Notes under the pieces: model-generated
Databases searched by the model: none
What the model was told of the DNA's origin: nothing
Seen by the model: the letters and a program-made list of their open reading frames with translations, nothing else
Part shown: positions 9,400 to 20,411 of the stretch, in pieces
Position numbering within the stretch: position 1 is the first letter of the stretch
How the letters are laid out: each line of letters begins with the position of its first letter
Translations under genes and position numbers: made by a program
Assembly (NCBI GenBank): GCA_025765615.1
Contig: JAIVFJ010000089.1
Coordinates: 62,001 to 126,000, forward strand
Origin: Zopfochytrium polystomum
Taxonomy: Eukaryota > Chytridiomycota > Chytridiomycetes > Chytridiales > Chytridiaceae
Direction of reading: 5' to 3'
DNA length: 64,000 nt

Positions 9400-10026
9400 T
9401 GCAAGATCGTTGTCAAATTGCACGCAAAGGGATGGAGCTTTGGCGAGATCAGTGACTTTGTTCCAATCAAGCAATCAAGCACCCAAAGTATAATACGCCG
9501 CTTTGACTAGACCAGAAGTCTGGTGGATCTCCCACGCAGTGGACGGCCAAAAATGCTCTCAGTCAAAGATCTACAATACCTGGTTCAGGCAACAAGAGGT
9601 TCTGCAGAGAATCACTCACTGTTCGTTACAAGACATCTCAAATGTCGTGAATTCAGCTCGATCGTCGCCCATTAGAACAAAAGCTATTTGGAAATACTTG
9701 CACCTGCTTGGAATTCACAGCTGTATTTCAAAGAAGAGGCCTTTTTTGTCTCTGAAGCACTGAGCTAGGCGCCTGGCATGCAAGCACAAGATTGAAAGTC
9801 TTGGATTGGCCTGTACAAAGCCTGGATCTAAACCCAACCAAGCATCTCTGGGAACACTTGAAGCTAAAAGTGCAGAAAGATCACCTGTCTGGAATCCCAG
9901 CTCTGAAAAAATCAGTTTCAAGGGCATGGACCAAATTCCCACTTTGTTCCTTCAACGTTTAGTTGAAAGAATGCCAAAGAGAATAAGGCTGTGATCGAAA
10001 ACAAAGGGGGTTCCACCAAGTACTGA
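9400..10026 (+). pseudogene. Tc1/mariner transposase pseudogene
   Basis: Fragments of a Tc1-like transposase lie in order but in shifting frames: a helix-turn-helix start (VVKLHAKGWSFGEIS), a basic hinge (DLPRSGRPKMLSVKD), LLGIHSCISKKRPFLS, then the conserved DWPVQSLDLNPTKHLWEHLK block and the family's C-terminal end ENKGGSTKY, with a stop at 10024-10026. Known Tc1 proteins read DWPxxSPDLNPIExLW. The middle, which should carry the first catalytic acidic residues, is deleted. Frames contain stops. No clear terminal inverted repeats were found. Dead copy. Confidence 0.85.
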
Positions 10027-10059
10027 GGTAGCTCCTCCTTATTCTTCTTTTACTTTACC

Positions 10060-10064
<5 letters not shown>

Positions 10065-10094
<30 letters not shown>
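10065..10094 (+). repeat. Poly-T tract (30 T)
   Basis: A run of 30 T between the Tc1 relic and the 3' end of CDC73. It is A-rich in the direction of CDC73 transcription. It could be a retroposition scar or simple slippage; no function is claimed. Confidence 0.9.
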
Positions 10095-10095
<1 letters not shown>

Positions 10096-10172
10096 GGAAT
10101 GCGTCACCAAAGGACCACTTGTCCAAGTGCATGTAGACTTTCTTCCACTGACCCTCCCCCCGCACTCTCGTT

Positions 10173-11883
10173 CTACTGAAAGACTCCACCTTTCGTGTCC
10201 CGCACCCATGTATCGACGATACCCCAAAACTTGTTGACTTCCTGCGCATCTAGGTGCCGTCGCTGGCGGTGAATCTAGGTCGGGTTTGCATTAACGTGGG
10301 CGAATTGCCAGTATCGTATTCCATTCATGGAACTAACTCAAAGGCACCCACGTACCGATAAGACTGTAACGTTCCAGTTCTTTATCTTCTCATTGAGTGG
10401 TTCGTCAGAGAATTTCAGACAAAATCCTTTCACTGTACAAAAAGGATCAGATATTGAAGTTGCCCTCAAACACAGGGCGCACCTTTTGCCATTATGTTCA
10501 CGACAGAGCCAAACTTCCAATTCTTGAACTGCCATTCCTGTCCCGTGGCGAACACAGCAATGATTCGATCCCTCGAAGTAACAATTTAGCACAGTTCGCA
10601 CAACCGAAGTGTGCGCACATACCAGTCACTTGAACGAAGCCTGTCAATGGAGTCGATCACCTCGTAAACTTTAGGAAGGCCAGGCGCCACGTTTTTCCGT
10701 TCTATGTTGACGGAGACCGGCTTTGACACACCCTTCTTAATGAACTCTTCTGTGGGTTCGTATCTGCACGTCCATTAGTTCAAGTACGGTTGACAGCCGC
10801 GAAATCACACACTTCAAATCAGCAAGAAATCCTTTGATATTGTGCAACGTTATAGTAGCCTGAAGGGCGGCCGGGACGACGATGATGGGAACAATCGCAG
10901 ATGATGCACCACGCTTCCCTCTCGTAGATGAGCTCTTTGGCGCAGATGATGACGAAGAGCGTGAACCTCCGCTGGAAGTTGGCGGACGTGATGATGATCC
11001 GATCGGCGCGGAGGGTTTACTTGATGGCATGCTGGAAGACGCGCTCGACTGTGCCGCGGCGGCCGGTTTGGGCGGACGAAGCACCTCGCTTCCATACTTC
11101 AGTGCCAGCGAGAAGGTCTGCAAGTAGAGCCCGTTGATTCAGAGTTGCTGAGGTGATTTGTTTGTTCAGCATCGCTCTGCACAGTCGTACCTTCGTGGAC
11201 CTGGCGGACAAAAGTTTTTTGTCGTGTAGATAGCCCTTTCCCTCGCAATAAGTATCTTTACCAAGTCCCAGTCCTTTATCGCGCAATTTAAACATCTGAG
11301 TCGGAGTCAAACAGCGGAGTCCTAACCTCAGTAATACTCTGCCGAAGTTTCTTGTCAACGGGTCCTTCCAGGTCGTCGTCGCCTGCGCGTTTTCCTGCAT
11401 CAACCCGTCAGAACCCGCTTTTCGCCGACAAAAACGCTCACTTGATTGGTCGTCTTTGGCAGCCTCAACGGGGTGCGGCCCGCCGTTCACCGCCTCGCGC
11501 GACCCGGAAACACCAGAACCAACAGGGTCTTCTCGAAGGTTAGCGCTGGTGTCGATTTCGCCCTTTAGGTACGCGAGGAGGTCTCGCCGATCTGTGAACG
11601 TGACCGATTGTACGTCGCGACCTTGCCAGTACGCGATGGACCGCTGAAGATATGCCGAGTGGTCTAGCTGCTTGTTCTCCGCAAAATGGAGGAGAGTGAG
11701 CAAGTTGTACTCCTTGTAGCCGGATTGGCTTGTGACATCGAATTTTGCGCTTGATTCAGTGGTGGCCGAGAACGAAACGAAGCTGGATTCCCGCAGATCG
11801 TTGGTTGCTGATCCATCGGCTCGAAGAAGGAGAGGTTGTGTTCCGGCAACGATGGCGCTTCGGAGGAGTGCCACGGGCAGCAT
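10173..11883 (-). CDS. CDC73: Paf1-complex subunit Cdc73 (parafibromin)
   Basis: Cdc73 is part of the Paf1 complex, which rides on RNA polymerase II and promotes histone modification and elongation. The N-terminal block has YNLLTLLHFAENKQLDHSAYL and VTFTDRRDLLAYLKGE, the family hallmark. Ser/Pro-rich linkers lead to PIIVVPAA, the usual boundary before the Ras-like C-terminal domain. That domain is read across exons at 10623-10763, 10483-10571, 10352-10432 and 10173-10249 (FIKKGVSKPVSVN, DWDRIIAVFATGQEWQFKNW, IKNWNVTVLSV, NKFWGIVDTWV). Three of these introns close in phase. The start at 11883 is the first Met of the open frame. Central exon limits (11017-11400) and the junction near 10763-10830 are unresolved. 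Confidence 0.88.
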
Positions 11884-11964
11884 TTGTGAATTCAGAGGGA
11901 TCTGACAAGTCGGCCGTCATATGCCCCCAACCACCCCTTCGTTTCTTACACGAAAATGTATTCA

Positions 11965-13324
11965 TTAAAAATCGGAGAGCATAGTGCTCAGGAGTTGTAG
12001 TTGCTCGTCTGCGCCGTCCACAAGCGCTTTGTCCATTTTTGCAATGGATTGACACATAAGCGCCTTTTGCCGTGATGAAAGGGTTACGTCCGCGAGAACT
12101 CGATCATGCAGCTTGACAATCAGACCACGAAGTAAGACATTAAGCAAGACGGGGCTTCCAAGAACTGATCGGCTCACCTGGTTCACAAGCTGCCCGGCGG
12201 AGTAACCATTTCTTATCATCGCATTAACTTTTTCTTGTATAACCTTCACATCTTTCGAAACCCACGCGGCAAACATGCCATCCACGACGTCGGCTGGAAC
12301 AACCTGCACAATACCAATAAACATGCATAAAAGAAAGACAGAAAGAGACTTACGCCTGCAATATCGTTGAAAATATCTGCTGTAACTTCTTCGTCTCTGC
12401 ACAGACGGGAGGCGCTTTGCATGTACATGATTGCTTTCCTCAAATCGCCCTCTGAAAGTTCTGCTAGGGTCTCGATTGTCTTAAAGGGACGGATTCAGTG
12501 AAGAGTTAAAGTTCACGTAGCGTGTTAATCTCACAATCGTCTGAACAGTTCACTTGCTCCGACGACGCAATGGTGCGCAAGCGAGATTGCATGGACGAAG
12601 GATCCAATGGTTTAAATCGGAACTTTGCGCAGCGAGACGCTAACGGCTCAATTATCCTGGTTGTACCATCAGCTGCACACCATCCAAAAATTTATTTCAC
12701 CCACCGACTAACGTAGTTGCAGACTAAGCAGAATCGGGTCATTTTCGTGTAGGTTTCCATTGTTCTACGAAGGGCTGCTTGGGCATCATTGGTCATTGAA
12801 TCGGCCTCATCCAGAATGATGATTTTGAATGCGGGCATTCGTCTCGTAGAGCTTTTGAGAGCAATCAACAGTGGAAACTGCAGTGCATGAGGGGCATCAA
12901 CTAACCTTCCTTGTGATACGTTCGCACGCGCAAAGTTCTTCACCTTCTCTCGGATCACGTCAATACCGCGTTCGTCCGACGCGTTGAGCTCAAGAACCCG
13001 GCTACGGAAGTGCTCTGGGCTGAAAAAGGCGGATTAGAGTACTTTCAGCGGCCCCTGGATGTTACCCAAAAAGGTCGCGAGCAAGAGCCAAGATGGTTGA
13101 TGTTTTCCCAGTCCCGGGAGGGCCGTAGAAGAGAAGATGTGGCAGCTTTTGAGGGAAATGTGAGCGCAGTTGGACGAGGAGTCCGTACAAACATTGCTCG
13201 ACTCGATCGTCTTCTTGAGGACTGCGACGGTCTCCTCCTGGGACGAGATGTCCTGAAGGCCTTTGGGGCGATACTTCTCGATCCATGGCACTCCCACTGA
13301 TCCCACTGTGGCTGAGACTGTCAT
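11965..13324 (-). CDS. RFC2: Replication factor C small subunit (yeast Rfc2 / human RFC4 type)
   Basis: An AAA+ clamp-loader subunit that opens and loads PCNA onto primed DNA. Exons clearly placed: 13193-13324 ([14 protein letters not shown]), 13066-13145 (Walker [23 protein letters not shown]), 12906-13019 ([21 protein letters not shown]), 12705-12851 (Walker [20 protein letters not shown]) and one ending at 12656 ([18 protein letters not shown], with the SRC arginine finger). Later exons give [28 protein letters not shown] and a C-terminal collar ending [18 protein letters not shown]. This order and the collar text match the RFC4/Rfc2 subgroup. The start at 13324 follows family length; a Met at 13366 is an alternative. 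Confidence 0.93.
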
Positions 13325-13533
13325 TCCTGCTCGTCCGAACCGGATTTTTTTTGCTCTTCTTTGCACATTTTACTATGTTGTGAGTGAAGTAGGAGAACAA
13401 AGGGCATGTTCGTTTTGAAACTGTGTGCGTTGGAAGGGTTTCCTGATATTACTTATTCGGTTGTATTTCTTATTAAATATCTACGATTGATGAGAACAGG
13501 CCCATTTAAAATAGCTCATCAGTATCAATCTCC

Positions 13534-14986
13534 TCATTTTTTGGAGTGGACCACATCAAGCATATCGCCACTTTCAACATCATGGCTTATGAGCTGGGAA
13601 TCGGCGGGAGGACCTCATGATCAAGTTCGATTCTCAGTTTCGACGCGTCCAGCCCGTGAGAGTCAGCAAAAAGCTTCAACAGGCTACCAATGGTGATAGT
13701 CTGTACAAGGCGTGCATGAGGTGGGACAGCCCATTGCATCCAAAATCGAACAAACCTCCTTCACTTTCACCTTGAACGGAATCCCGCTGTTGTCGTTCAA
13801 TTGAATTGTTATCAGCTTGGTGGTATCAACTTCTGGTTCATCGTCCTTTTCATCCTCCAGGCCTTGCAGGGTTTGTGAGCGAGCAAGCTCCATCTTTCGC
13901 TGGAGGGACTCAAAATAAACCCTGTCGTAAGCATCTACGAAGCAGAAAATATCAGTCAATGTAACCAATGATATGCAGCTCGAAATATCCTCTTACCCAG
14001 TTTTGGGAAAAACAGAATCAAGACCTCCCAACCGTCTTAAGCTGTCCAGTTTCGTCACAGGAAAAACTGCTACACGTCCGCACCGCAAAATAATTCTTCC
14101 TGGATGCATATTCAATCTCAAGGCAAGGTCGTCAAGGATAACTTGAAGCTCCGTATTGAGTTTGAGTCGGTACTTGATTTTCAATGGGGCCTCCTTCCCC
14201 TCAGACCAGAATCGTACGATGCACTCTTCCGCTTGTTCTGTGGGATCGTCATTGAGGGAGGCGATCGTCCCACTATAGCTTGGGACTGGGGCATTCGTCA
14301 CTTTGAATAGCTCTTCTTGCTCCCTTTCAAACTCCATTCTGGGGAAGGCGACGTCAAGACAATTGTACACCGACTGGGTCTCCATTTACCGAAGTAAATC
14401 CATGGTTTGGCTAACCTGTGGAGCGGGAGGTAATGGCGAAGGACTTCTTTCCACGACAGGTTCCTGTAATCTGATTTTGCGTCCTTGGCTTCTCGTTATT
14501 TCGGCTTCAGAGTCTTGGCTTTCGCTGATGGGATTCGCATCAGCTTTAATCCGCATCACTTCAATTCCACTTTGCACCTGTCTGAGCTCAAAGCCTCGTA
14601 AACTCGCTTTCGAGACTCTGTGACCGACGCTGCCCGGCCTTTTCCTTTCGCGTTGGTTGTGCGTCCAGGTATCACGTTCGCTCGCGCATGACTGTCCGGT
14701 ACAGCGGAAGTCAGATTCTGCTCATCTACATTTCCGCAGCGCCACCAGAACGATTCGAAAAGGAAGACGCTGGCGTTGGGTTTGTTGGTGTTGGGCTGAG
14801 CGATCTGCCTGGCTGGTCCCCGCTTCGTGCAGAGGTTGTGGCGACTGCAGTCAGACCAGAGGATGCAGCGGACGAAGAGACACTGGTGGTGCTCAGGCTA
14901 CTAGTAGTTCTCTTTGTAATTCGCTTTGTCAAGTCAAAGAGATCGTCGTCATCGGAATCGTCCGACATTGCGGTAGGGAAGTTCAA
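13534..14986 (-). CDS. SUMO-like-domain protein, Rad60/Esc2/NIP45 type
   Basis: Rad60/Esc2/NIP45 proteins carry two C-terminal SUMO-like domains and link SUMOylation to genome stability. Here an acidic, Ser-rich N-terminus (MSDDSDDDDLFDLTKR) is followed by SLD1 (ECIVRFWSEGKEAPLKIKYRL ... LNMHPGRIILRCGRV) and SLD2 (LITIQLNDNSGIPFKVKV, then TITIGSLLKLFADSHGLDASKLRIELDHEVL). Introns near 13950 and 13750 close well. Near 13595 the last strand of SLD2 (DSQLISHDVESGDMLDVV) sits in a shifted frame with no room for an intron. The N-terminal exon junctions around 14740-14600 are also unresolved. The start could be 14986 or 14968. Confidence 0.78.
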
Positions 14987-15087
14987 CTCTTGATGCGTGC
15001 TGTGACGATTGATCTATTGCTCTGTGATGGGGCTTGGAGAGTCTCGTCCCACTTTTGACAAGGCAGTGATTTGTTGCCTTGTCACCC
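14987..15087. promoter_or_regulatory. Short shared divergent promoter region
   Basis: Only about 100 bases separate the start codons of the SUMO-like-domain gene (-) and the SUMO ligase gene (+). Any core promoters must overlap or lie within transcribed 5' sequence. No TATA box stands out. Shared control is inferred from geometry only. Confidence 0.5.
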
Positions 15088-18000
15088 ATGGCCATGAACA
15101 CCAGCGTCCACCAGCGGCTGCTTCACCTCGTCCAGCAGCGCCAAGCAGCGCAGACCCCCACAATCTCAACAGCAACAACCTCTTCCTCCTCAGGTTCAGC
15201 AACTGCATCAGCTCACGTTGCACCCGCAGCTGCTGCGGAGTCAGCAGCATTACCCGCAGCAGGTGCCTTCTCATCTGCTGCCAGCGCCACAGCCGCTGCT
15301 GCTGCCTTCTGCACCGCAGCAGCAACTTTTTCACCAGCCGCTGCCGCAAACGATCGTCCAACCACAGCTTGTGCAGCAGCCGCTGGTGAACCCAGATCAT
15401 CAGGTCTCCTCTTTGCCCTCAGTACTAAGTTCTCTAACTTTTTTCTGCAGCGATTGCCAGATGCGCTTCTCGCCGAGTTTAACAACATGAAGCGCCAGAT
15501 TGCAGAATTACAAGCGGCTATACCCACAAGACCACCAGATGACTCGTCACCCGCGGATCGCCCTCGCAATTCGCAACCTGAAGTGAATGGCTCTGCTGGT
15601 CCTGCAGCGCCTTCAGCCCCACTTCAACAACAGCAACTCCGCCTGGAACCAGACAGAATATTGCCGCACCGAAATGGGAGGCTAAGTACAGATCCATCTC
15701 CTACAGGAACACCAGCGGCATTGGGAAGTAGAGCAGCTTCATCGGCTTCCAGCGCAGCTTTCAGTATCTTTGAAGCGTTGGCTGTGGGGGATTGGCGATA
15801 CGTTTTCCAACAAATGTTGGAAGTGGAATCCATGGCTGCTTTGAAACAAGGGGCGGAGTTGTATTTTTCAGAACAAAAGGCCTATTCCGCGGACCATGTT
15901 CATAACCTGATGACAGCTCTTGAGGTGACTTTTGTTTCGACTCAACGGGTTAGCTGATGTCCACCAATGAAGCTTTTTCGTAGATGTTCGACAACCTCAA
16001 CCGACCACTTCACACTAGCCGCGAAGCTGTTTGAGGTTGTATTGGCACGTCTACCACTACTGCCTCCCGATGCGCAAAGTACGGAGATTGAACTCGTTTC
16101 ATCCAAATCTTAAACGCTCGACAGGTCAGTACTTCGCATCACTCGAAAAGTTTGCTTTCGAGGCTGGTCGGTTTGTTCCGTGGGGGCTAGTCCCGCCAAA
16201 GACTCTCGCTCTAAGTCGACGCTACCCACCCAAAAACGGTCTTCTCCGTGTGCTTGAGGTCATTATATCGCCCTCCACATTTCAAAGCACCACATATGTC
16301 CTTGAACTCCTCTTTGATATGTCAACGGAGGACATAACTTTCCTGAAAGAAGATTCAACACACGACACTTTACTCCGGTTCTATCGAATTGCCGATAAAT
16401 CCCAATCACCGGTTGTTCCTTCGTTTATAAGCAAAACTTCCATCAACGGATGCGACGTGAAGTACCCCGAACCGTTCAATGAAGGAACGGGTTGGACACA
16501 AGGGGTTCTTCCTTGCAAGGAACACCTAGTTGTTGGTGCCAATGTCATATCCTTTGTCGTCGAGGAGAAGGACTCAGTGGACACGGACATTGTGGTGGAA
16601 TTAGACAAGGTCGCCTTCATCAAGCCCCAACAAGCTTTCCACGAAGCAGTGAGCCGAGCGTCACCATACGAGTCAGTTCGGAAAATAAGTAGATATCAGC
16701 ATAGGCGAAACTTTCTGCTGACCATTTTCCGGATATTTAGTTGCGGCCAGGAAAAGCAAGGGTTCCACCCGACACAGCCTGGTCTGTCCAATGTCGCAGA
16801 ATCGAATCAAGTATGCAGTTCGATCGACATCCTGCTTGCACTTGCGGGTCCGGCAAGAAGTTTTCACTGGATTTCTCACTAATACCCGTTTCAGTGCTTT
16901 GACCTGCAGACATGGTTACAACGACAACTTGACCGTCCAAACTGGACTTGTCCGCATTGCAAGTCGTTTGTCTCGTGCGACAAGCTATTTCTTGACCAAT
17001 ACACGCAATCCATTCTGAACGAAGCTCCCCGAGACGTCTGTTATTTTGATGTTGACGATAATGGCTCTTGGAAACCTGTCCCATCAGTCACTAGCTCGAG
17101 CTCTGTAATCGACTTGACGGGAGAGGAAGCTTCTGCCAGTGTACTTTCTTCCGACGAACAGAGGGTACGTTGGCGCTGAAAATGAAATCAGACTTACACT
17201 ACTATCTGTAGCACTCTCAATTGGGAGAGATACCGAGTTCTAGCAACAGCGCCAAGCGTGGAATGTCAAATGAAGAGGACATTTCTACTTCCAAGCGACA
17301 AAAACCTTTGGAGAGTGACGTGACAGCTTCTTCCTCCACGACACTACGCCAAGAACAGGCGGTCGTGGGTGCATCGTCAAGCGGGGTGGACCAAAATTCC
17401 TCGAAAACTCCCAACATTGTCACTTCGAGTAAAACATTATTCGAAGGGCATTCACCCGAATTTCGAGAGAATGGAATCCAACCAACGTCTGCTGATCCAG
17501 GACAGAGTCAAGAGAATTCCTCGCGTTCGTCAGACTCCTTGAAATCACTCCCTACTTCACCCAAACCGACGCCACTGTCTCGCACGCCGTCAGTTCTAAC
17601 AGCAATGCGCAACGATGAGCAACCCGCCACCAGACCAGTGACAGCCACGGAACGGATCATGCAAAGCGAAACTGCCGCAGAACCGGGTCGCGATCGCAGC
17701 CCAGGCAGTGACGCCAGCGATACTGTTGTTGCTGCGAACACTGCAGCGAACCAAAAAAAGAGGAAAAACAAGCCCTTGTTGACGGCACCGGATTTAAGCC
17801 GCATTATCTCTGGTTGGGCGTCCGCTATTTCCGTGCCTGAAAAGACGACCGAAACTGGGAACACGGAACGTGCGCCCAAAAGCGTTCCTTTGAATGAGGT
17901 AACCAACCGACATGACCGATCGTCTTTTTTACGCTGTACGTTTATTGCAGGAGGTCCAAACCGATACCTTGACTTTCACTCGTGACACGTCTGATGAAAA

Positions 18001-18136
18001 TCACACCGCCAACAACAGTCCACCTTCCATCATACCCGAGCCAGAGACGGTTGAGCCTCAGTCTGATAATCTAAGCCCAAGTGAGAGGGAAATGGCGTAC
18101 TTGGCTGAATTGGAAGGAGACCCTGAGTGGGTATAG
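15088..18136 (+). CDS. SIZ1: SUMO E3 ligase, Siz/PIAS family
   Basis: Siz/PIAS proteins transfer SUMO from Ubc9 to targets in the nucleus. After a Gln/Pro-rich N-terminus (exon ending 15403) comes a block with LPDALLAEFNNMKRQIAELQ (15451 on), FSIFEALAVGDWRYVFQQML, then LAAKLFEVVLARLPLLPPDA. The PINIT-like region is 16130-16690 (FYRIADKSQ, SINGCDVKYP, GANVISFVVEE). The SP-RING is intact across an intron: VCPMSQNRIKYAVRSTSC, then LHLRCFDLQTWL and NWTCPHC. Just after it, SVIDLTGEE is a SUMO-interacting motif. A long Ser-rich tail ends at 18136 after an intron at 17899-17950. The frame at the N-terminus (15106-15145) and at 16096-16129 needs very short introns or contains indels. Confidence 0.88.
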
Positions 18137-18357
18137 AAAGGACTCGTGGCTGGCATCGACTTTTGTGAAAGTGGAAATGAGGATGTGGTAGCGTTGGGCT
18201 TCTGCTTTGCACTCCAGATGGTCCAGTGGCTTGATACACTTTTCGCTGCTATCATTATTAAAAAATAGATCTTGTGCAATTGGGTTCCAAGCTGGTAAGG
18301 CGACAATCGCTGGTGTGCCGGAATCTTTCTATTTGAATGCATTTGTATTGGTCACCT

Positions 18358-19689
18358 TTAATGCACAGAAAGATGGGAGTAAACACCCGCCTCCGACACG
18401 TTGAGCCTCTTTTCCTCCACCAGTTTGTCGAGATGGTGTTGAGCACTGTAACGTGATTGGGGGATGATTTGGTCGGTGTCACTATTTTTTGGGGAAAGCG
18501 CATCCATTTAATTCACGCACCTGTAACCGGCGGCGACCAGCACGTTTGCCGGATAACCGGCATAGATAGCTTTCACAATGGCGTCGCGGGTTGCTGGCCC
18601 GCCGTCCGCCAGCACTTTGAGGATCTGGTCCTCGCGGGCCTGGCGGTGGGCGATGTACTGCTCGATCTGCGCGACGCCGTTCGTCAGGTGCGGACCGTGG
18701 CCGGGATAGATGACCTTGGCGTGCCCATACTCGGAGAGCGTCTTCTTGAGGGAGTCCATGTAGAGGCGGAGGTTTTCAAAGACGGTCGAGCCTGCGTTTT
18801 GGTAAGGGGAGGAAACCGGAAAAGCGATGCGTGAAACCACATAAAGCGTCACAATATACAGTAGAACATTGAAGTAGACAAGGCGATTTTCGGGGAAATG
18901 GGGAAACGGAGAACGAAGGGGCAGGATGGGACGGTACCTTGACCGAGCACGCAGTCTCCCGAGAAAAGGCCGCCCTCCTCCTCCAAGAACACGCAGACGT
19001 GGTCGTCGCAGTGGCCCGGCGTGTGCTGAATTTTGAGCGTTGCGCCCTCGACCGAGAGGATTTGGCCGTCGTGCAGGTCTTGGAACGGGAAGCTGAGGTT
19101 GGGGTCGCCGGCGTCTCGGGGCGTGCGGAGTTTCCAGACGCGCGTGTCGGAGTGGTTGGGCAGCGCTTTAATTTGGGGGACGCCGTTGACGTGGTCTTGC
19201 GTGGTAAACAGAAATGGTTCGGGTAAATTATGACGCAATCCGCTCATTTTCCGGTTGCGAATCCCTCACCATGGTGGCGGTGGGTCAATAGAATATCCGA
19301 AACCTCGATGCCATTGCTCGCGAGGAAGTCGCCGATGAGTGTTTGGTACGCAGGCACGCCGTCGCCCGTATCTTTGTTTCGACGGAGGTGAGTGCACGCA
19401 CGCAGCGGGACGGGGTTCGTGTGCAAGGTTTGTTACCAATGAGGATGCGCTTGCGCCCTGTGCCGACCAGATACGTGTTGGTGCCCTGCAACGTGAATGG
19501 CCCTGGATTAAGGCCGCGGACGACTTTGCATGGTAGTAGAGGAGCGGAAATGGGTTGGGGGGGTGCGAGTCAGCTGCAACGGCACAGCCATCGTCATCAT
19601 CGATCGCATCGTGTTGGTCGACGGAACTCACCGGCAACGGTGGGTGACAAGACAGCCACGTCGGGAAGGGCCACGAGAGGTTCCGACAT
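18358..19689 (-). CDS. LACTB2: LACTB2-like metallo-beta-lactamase-fold endoribonuclease
   Basis: LACTB2-type enzymes are metallo-beta-lactamase-fold nucleases; the animal protein is a mitochondrial endoribonuclease. Six exons join in phase: 19632-19689, 19437-19523, 19270-19371, 18938-19195, 18521-18791 and 18358-18445. Text in order: [30 protein letters not shown], the zinc-binding THRHHDH (split by an intron after its third H), [41 protein letters not shown], and a C-terminal [10 protein letters not shown]. All usual metal ligands are present. Length, about 280 residues, matches the family. No clear mitochondrial presequence is visible. Confidence 0.93.
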
Positions 19690-20147
19690 TTCTTTTTCTT
19701 CTTTTTCTTTTTTTTTTTTTTTTCTCCTCTTTCATCACGAACCTTCTTTTGAAGAGCTGCTTGTTTTCTCCTCTTCTCGGCCCCCCATTACCTCGATGGA
19801 TTGCGTTGTACGGGCGCTTGCTTGATCATGAGGAAGTTTTTTTGCGTCCTTCCTCGCTTTGTCGCGGTGAGTAGTAGTAGCCCAGAACACCCACCTACCA
19901 ATCACTACGTTGAAAAAAAAAAAACGTATCATCGTGCGTTTGCAACAGCAACAGCAATGGAGATGATGTGGCGGGACGCCTCCATGCCTCCCGAAGCAAA
20001 CGTTGAACTGATGCGCGCAACTCTTTTCTTTTATTTTCCTTCTTTTTCTATTTTTGGTGAAAGAGCCTTCCCTCTGTCTGTCTGACTGTCTTTCTGTCAG
20101 CTCGAGGGTATCGTAACTTGTCTTCATCTCTATCTCCTTTCGTCTCT

Positions 20148-20215
<68 letters not shown>

Positions 20216-20411
20216 ATCGCTCTTGCTTCAGCCCTCCACACTGGACCCGAGACAGACTGGGTGCGAACCAACCAGAGCGCGAGAGACAGAAAAACAAAGA
20301 AAGGGAGAACGTAAAAGAAAATACAACGAACCGCCACACAAAAAAAAAAAAGTATCACCCACAGCTCGCCCTCCCGACGACACCTCCTTCAGCAGGCAGC
20401 AACCAGCCATC
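19690..20411. promoter_or_regulatory. Divergent intergenic region with CT microsatellite
   Basis: This lies between LACTB2 (-) and a secreted protein gene (+). It holds a T-rich run (19707-19725), a CT microsatellite (about 20143-20215) and A-rich sequence just before the downstream start codon. No gene is supported. Confidence 0.5.
20143..20215 (+). repeat. (CT)n microsatellite
   Basis: A nearly pure CT repeat about 200 bases upstream of the start codon at 20412. It creates spurious Leu-Ser open frames on both strands. Confidence 0.95.

Noticed and set aside
10065..10094. Poly-T run as a transcription terminator
   Set aside because: A 30-T homopolymer in a eukaryotic Pol II context has no such established role, and no Pol III gene precedes it.
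13034..13366. Separate small protein ending GPLKVL on the minus strand
   Set aside because: It is RFC exon 1 reading through unspliced introns.
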